In this document: positions 22,485 through 25,452 of the stretch, piece by piece
Numbering within the stretch: the stretch's first letter is position 1
How the letters are laid out: each line of letters begins with the position of its first letter
Position numbers and translations under genes: made by a program
From: a virus
IMG/VR virus record: IMGVR_UViG_3300042350_000169
Location: 1 to 25,452 of that record
Length of the DNA: 25,452 nt
Strand: one strand, 5' to 3'
The notes under the pieces: generated by a model
Database searches by the model: none
Told to the model about the DNA's origin: nothing
The model's input: the letters and a program-made list of their open reading frames with translations, nothing else

Positions 22485-24029
22485 AGCATCTTTCCAGCCG
22501 CGCTGCTTAACTTTTTCTTCGTAGGCTTTGATTTGGTCAATCAATTGTTGGTCAATGATCTGGAATACGCCAGCCTTGCGTTTTTCTAATGCGCCAATGA
22601 CTGCATCGTGTATCTGGCTTTCATTAAAAGGCTTGCCGTTTTTGTCTACGGCATTTTCATATTCTTTGCGTATGGCGTTGTATCGGTCGCGCATAAATAC
22701 TTCAGATGGCACATTACCTATGCCGCCCACATATTTGCCGCTGAAGTCTGTTGTGTAACTTGGGTTGCTTGATGGCGATAGTGTTAAGGGCTTTTTTCCA
22801 TGCGACATCACCACATTCAATCCATATCCTCGCGGTACACCCAATAAATCTTCGGCAGTAATTGCGTTGCTTATGTCTTGCCGGTTAAATTTAAAATATT
22901 TTTCGTTGTCTTCGGTGTACATTGACCGCACAAACTTTTTGCGTAATTGTCCATTGTTTACATTTAGCAATTGCGCTCTACCCTCTGGCGTATTGATACC
23001 GGCAAATTCTGGGTAATCCTCTTGTACAAATTTATTTATTTCGTTTGCTTTAGATTTTGCAGCCTTACGTTTATCAAATAAATCTAATAATATAGTTGTT
23101 GGTTGTACTGAGTAATTTTCTGAAAACGCTCCCATTGTAGTGGGTGTTTGTAAAACAATGCCCGAGCCACCAGCGTCTAGGTTTTCTTTTCTTGCAACAT
23201 CCACACGGTCTGCAATTCTGTCAACAATGCTTTTGGCTGATGCCCCGCCAATATTTTTTTGTTGATGCAAAATATCCATCAAATGGCCTTGCCCGCCAGT
23301 AGTAATTAACGGGTTTGTCAGCGCTTCATCTGATACAGATTCAATTCGGACGTTTCGGCTTGAATTGTCCCAAGGAATTGTGCCTATGCTTGCGCCCTTG
23401 TATTTTTGTATGTCAAATGCTTGCGGGGCTACCAAACCGCCTAAATCAGTTCTTTGATACCTTGTGCCAACTTCTGGCGGCATCTTTGGTCTAGTCGGCA
23501 TATAAATAAATTGCGACTCAGGCGTAATTGTTCCCAGCAATGACCGTGTGGGTTGGCCTGTGAGCTTGTTGCTAATTTCTTGCCCCGCCAATTTTGCATA
23601 TCCTGTTACCGCAGGTTTCAGCACTTTAGCGGTCGCTGGTGTCATGTACCCGCCCAGCTCCTCCATCCCCGCCGTTTCTGGTCTGGTGGCCGTTCCTCTA
23701 GGCATCATGCCCAAAATATCCCGCGAGCCGCCCGGTAACTGTTTGTCAGGCGTGTAGTTCACATCCCCAAACACTTCCATTGGGTAAGGTGTCCTAACCG
23801 TGTTTGCGGTATCCACAGGCGCACCCAAAAATGTTGATAAACCTCCGCGACCCAATGATTCCAGATTACTGCCAACCGCTTGGCTAAACCCTTTCAGCAT
23901 TCCAAGCAGGTCGCCGGCCGTGGCTTTCTTGCCGTTTTTCAGCGTGATCAACGTGTCAGCCGTAATCGGGCCGGTATCTTGTCCATACCCACCACCCAGC
24001 GCCGCAGCCATGTCACGGTAATCAGCCAT
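22473..24029 (-). CDS. Polyvalent/ejected-type phage protein, function unknown
   Basis: 518 residues from ATG 24029. A TTG one codon upstream is open, but GGGAG lies seven bases before the ATG. The N-terminal region has LKNGKKATAGDLLGMLKGF followed by GGLSTFLGAPVDTANTV and then GSRDILGMM, with RPETAGMEELGGYMTPATAK. This GAPVD-type run recurs in large polyvalent proteins and ejected proteins of phages (recalled). The middle and C-terminal region has ESVSDEALTNPLITTGGQGH, then YPEFAGINTPEGRAQL, GQLRKKFVRSM and SNPSYTTDFSGKYVGG, resembling a domain in the same class of proteins. It does not look like a virion shell protein. A role as protein delivered with DNA is plausible. It is coupled to the GT8-like gene by an 8-base overlap. 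Confidence 0.6.
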   Translation of the reverse strand: MADYRDMAAALGGGYGQDTGPITADTLITLKNGKKATAGDLLGMLKGFSQAVGSNLESLGRGGLSTFLGAPVDTANTVRTPYPMEVFGDVNYTPDKQLPGGSRDILGMMPRGTATRPETAGMEELGGYMTPATAKVLKPAVTGYAKLAGQEISNKLTGQPTRSLLGTITPESQFIYMPTRPKMPPEVGTRYQRTDLGGLVAPQAFDIQKYKGASIGTIPWDNSSRNVRIESVSDEALTNPLITTGGQGHLMDILHQQKNIGGASAKSIVDRIADRVDVARKENLDAGGSGIVLQTPTTMGAFSENYSVQPTTILLDLFDKRKAAKSKANEINKFVQEDYPEFAGINTPEGRAQLLNVNNGQLRKKFVRSMYTEDNEKYFKFNRQDISNAITAEDLLGVPRGYGLNVVMSHGKKPLTLSPSSNPSYTTDFSGKYVGGIGNVPSEVFMRDRYNAIRKEYENAVDKNGKPFNESQIHDAVIGALEKRKAGVFQIIDQQLIDQIKAYEEKVKQRGWKDASRK

Positions 24030-24702
24030 CAACCGTCTCCCGCATTTTAATTAAGCCGTTCATCATTCGGCTTTTAGTATTGTGCCACTGCTTACTGAAA
24101 TCACAATCTTGGTAATGGTCAAACTCAGGAATGCCTAGCGTGTAATGCGCTATCTTGGCGTTTTTGTTGTCTTGCTCGCCCACCAGTACGTTCCATTCTT
24201 TCGGTAGCTCACCGATAAGTGAATCGGGCAACCAACCGAATCGGTGCAAGTCTGAGCCGCTGTGGTCATCCACAAACTCAGGTGTTAATACCTTATTTCT
24301 TGGGTGATCACAATTCCAAAGTATTAAACTTGACCAGTTCTTTCGGGGATAGTCCCGATTCGCCGCTTCCATCGGTGTGCCAATGTATTTCCTTGGGTGC
24401 TTGGTCTGATATTCGTGCTTGACCACCTGCACCGCCTTGGTCGGGTCAAACAGCTTGCTTAGGTCAGCAATGTTGGACAGCATCAGCATATCGCTGGCAT
24501 CCATAAATATCGCCCTGCCAGTGAATTTGGTGAAATAGGGGACTAGAAACCGCTGATAGGTAAATGCGTTTGTGCCGTCCCGCTGTGTACCGTGTAGCGG
24601 TGTTATGGCGACTGGCTCGCTGGTGCGCTCAATCAGGCTCTGGCAGAACACATGGTAGCCAATGGCCTCCCGAGGGTCATAGCCAGCGAATATTCTGATC
24701 AT
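24022..24702 (-). CDS. Glycosyltransferase, GT8-like (GT-A fold)
   Basis: A 226-residue protein with GT-A features: RIFAGYDPREAIGYHVFCQS at the N terminus, YQRFLVPYF, and FMDASDMLML, in which D68-A-S-D71 is the likely metal-binding DXD-type motif. Next is YPRKNWSSLILWNCDH (118-133), a common acceptor-side stretch, and a C-terminal KIAHYTLGIPEF (183-194) with a His that often coordinates the metal in GT8-like enzymes. It would transfer a hexose from a nucleotide sugar to an unknown acceptor, perhaps a virion protein, host surface glycan or modified DNA. It begins on the upstream gene's stop (ATGA) and overlaps the 518-residue gene at its end. The family name rests on recalled motifs. Confidence 0.8.
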   Translation of the reverse strand: MIRIFAGYDPREAIGYHVFCQSLIERTSEPVAITPLHGTQRDGTNAFTYQRFLVPYFTKFTGRAIFMDASDMLMLSNIADLSKLFDPTKAVQVVKHEYQTKHPRKYIGTPMEAANRDYPRKNWSSLILWNCDHPRNKVLTPEFVDDHSGSDLHRFGWLPDSLIGELPKEWNVLVGEQDNKNAKIAHYTLGIPEFDHYQDCDFSKQWHNTKSRMMNGLIKMRETVDG

Positions 24703-25055
24703 TTGAATGACAGTAGATAGATTGTGCTGTCCACCAGCGCAGCGATCTCATCCACAATGTTTTGCAAATGGCTATCGTCTGGCAAAGCCTCGCGGTTTTT
24801 TTCAATGTAGGTTTTGATGCTGGTCAGGTACTTAACAGGGTCTTTGGCGTTGTGAAAGTTCTCAGGAAAGTCCTTGATCTTTTCGTAACAGCCAGAATAA
24901 GCCTCTGCGTAATTGTCAGCTAAGTCAACAATGGCAGGGTAGTATTTGCCCAAAGCCTTGTGTACAGCGTATGAATCGGTGCTCAGGTGCATGAAATGCG
25001 TCACCGTTGAGCTGTGAAACAGCGTGGAAATAAAGTCGGCAACGTCTTTTTTCAT
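24699..25055 (-). CDS. DUF5856-like small helical protein
   Basis: 118 residues from ATG 25055. An ATG two codons earlier (25061) touches the AAGGA site directly, so it is not usable; from AAGGA to ATG 25055 the spacing is five bases. The protein is all helical: FISTLFHSSTVTHFMHLSTD, SYAVHKALGKYYPAIVDLAD, YAEAYSGCYEK and later IKTYIEKNREALP with IVDEIAALVDSTIYLL. I recall this order (HFMHL.T.SYA.HKAL..YY..I.DLAD.YAE.Y.G) as the phage family DUF5856, which resembles a ferritin- or Dps-like bundle without known activity. It follows a regulatory gap, so it may be the first gene of a new transcript, then ends coupled (ATGA) to the glycosyltransferase. Function is unknown. Confidence 0.7.
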   Translation of the reverse strand: MKKDVADFISTLFHSSTVTHFMHLSTDSYAVHKALGKYYPAIVDLADNYAEAYSGCYEKIKDFPENFHNAKDPVKYLTSIKTYIEKNREALPDDSHLQNIVDEIAALVDSTIYLLSFK

Positions 25056-25115
25056 GGTCATCCTTAAAGGTTGTTAGTGGCTTCCATAAAGCAGGATTTG
25101 GGCGCAATTCAACAA

Positions 25116-25136
25116 CAAAAAACTCCCACCGGAGCT
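25116..25136 (-). terminator. Weak hairpin with T-tract (possible second terminator)
   Basis: On the minus strand AGCTCC, a GGTG loop and GGAGTT form a four-to-six pair stem followed by T residues (25117-25122). It lies about 80 bases after the strong terminator at 25213-25239 and 55 bases before the DUF5856-like gene. The stem is short and includes a G-T pair, so this is a weak candidate. Confidence 0.3.
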
Positions 25137-25165
25137 AAACCGCTTTCCACCAACACGGCTGGAGA

Positions 25166-25182
25166 CTGGTTGAATTCACCAG
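25166..25182. other. Small dyad in the gap before the DUF5856-like gene
   Basis: CTGGT, a 7-base TGAATTC spacer and ACCAG form an inverted repeat in the 25062-25212 gap. It could be an operator or part of an RNA hairpin, but 5-base arms occur by chance. No convincing promoter was found in the same gap, although one would be expected for the coupled downstream genes. Confidence 0.25.
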
Positions 25183-25212
25183 CTTAAAGTGACAATCTCC
25201 ATGCGTCTTGGC

Positions 25213-25239
25213 AAAAAAAGCAGGGGTCAATGCCCCTGC
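25213..25239 (-). terminator. Strong intrinsic terminator overlapping a stop codon
   Basis: The minus strand reads GCAGGGG, CATTGA, CCCCTGC, then TTTTTTT (stem 25233-25239 with 25220-25226; T-run 25213-25219). Seven perfect GC-rich pairs and seven Ts give a textbook rho-independent terminator. The loop contains the TGA stop of the DUF1364-like gene (25227-25229), so the gene ends inside its own terminator. Confidence 0.9.
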
Positions 25240-25452
25240 AAAGAAGACAACTGCGGCTCAATTGTAAACGCTGGAATAGGTACGTCAACAGGCCATAAGC
25301 CTTGGATGTACAGTTTTTTTACCGTGGCAATGTGCGCTTGTTTCCACAATTCTTGGCGTTCTTCCTTGCTTAACTTTCTGCCTTGGTCAATCTCGTAATG
25401 GCATTTCAGGCACAGCGCAGCCACCAGATTGTCATCAGCCTTAACGCCCCGA
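25227..25452 (-). CDS. DUF1364-like zinc-binding nuclease-type protein, 5'-truncated by window edge
   Basis: Only the last 75 codons are in the window; the start lies beyond 25452 and the frame is open at the edge. The visible part reads GVKADDNLVAALCLKCHYEI, then DQGRKLSKEERQELWKQAH, TVKKLYIQGLWP and a variable tail. The pattern KADDNL.AALC..CH.EIDQG followed by W..AH..TV is that of phage DUF1364 (nuclease-domain) proteins, whose CxxCH part is thought to bind zinc and to belong to an HNH-type fold. These proteins occur near recombination or replication genes in temperate and virulent phages. The gene ends in a strong terminator, so the right-hand part of the genome is probably a different transcript from the genes shown here. 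Confidence 0.75.
   Translation of the reverse strand, partial: RGVKADDNLVAALCLKCHYEIDQGRKLSKEERQELWKQAHIATVKKLYIQGLWPVDVPIPAFTIEPQLSSLQGH

Noticed and set aside
24925-25107. Sixty-codon minus-strand frame overlapping the DUF5856-like gene start
   Set aside because: It is out of frame with the recognisable family sequence and reads as a shadow.

Overview
The window reads as part of the late (packaging and virion) half of an uncultured tailed-phage genome, most likely a short-tailed (podovirus-like) member of Caudoviricetes. Twenty-eight of the 29 genes called lie on the minus strand, are packed nearly end to end and mostly join by ATGA, GTGA, TGATG or TAATG stop/start overlaps. Both ends are cut inside genes. 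No integrase, polymerase, lysis gene, tRNA, IS element or CRISPR array was recognised. The host cannot be fixed from the sequence; the nozzle-type tail genes and glycan-type enzymes suggest a Gram-negative host (inference).

In transcription order (right to left). 25452-25055: the 3' end of a DUF1364-like zinc-binding nuclease gene whose stop codon lies in the loop of an intrinsic terminator, then a short regulatory gap. 25055-22473: a DUF5856-like helical protein, a GT8-like glycosyltransferase and a 518-residue protein resembling phage polyvalent/ejected proteins. 22484-22323: a 53-codon gene on the plus strand, the only one in that orientation, with a strong ribosome-binding site. 22281-13858: packaging and head module, with small and large terminase, a 91-residue beta protein, portal, a virion surface-type protein, two small conserved proteins, scaffold, major capsid protein and a probable decoration protein.

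13820-11022 holds a hairpin that doubles as terminator and ribosome-binding-site lock, followed by an accessory cassette: a DUF115-glycosyltransferase fusion, a class I methyltransferase and a second stand-alone DUF115 protein paralogous to the fusion's first half. This is the most unusual block. 11025-7367: a 196-residue protein with an AT-hook-like tail, the head-tail adaptor, a 52-residue basic protein, the tail nozzle and a GNAT acetyltransferase squeezed between overlapping neighbours. 7404-2553: four probable internal/ejected virion proteins, one ending in a short S74-type chaperone domain. 2556-1: two fiber-type genes, the last a large LamG plus SPRY-like protein that runs off the left edge.

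Together the genes describe DNA packaging, procapsid assembly, a short-tail connector, DNA-ejection proteins and adhesion fibers. A sugar/methyl modification cassette sits inside the late operon, where it would be expressed with the capsid and tail. Its target (virion protein, host envelope glycan or DNA) cannot be told from sequence.
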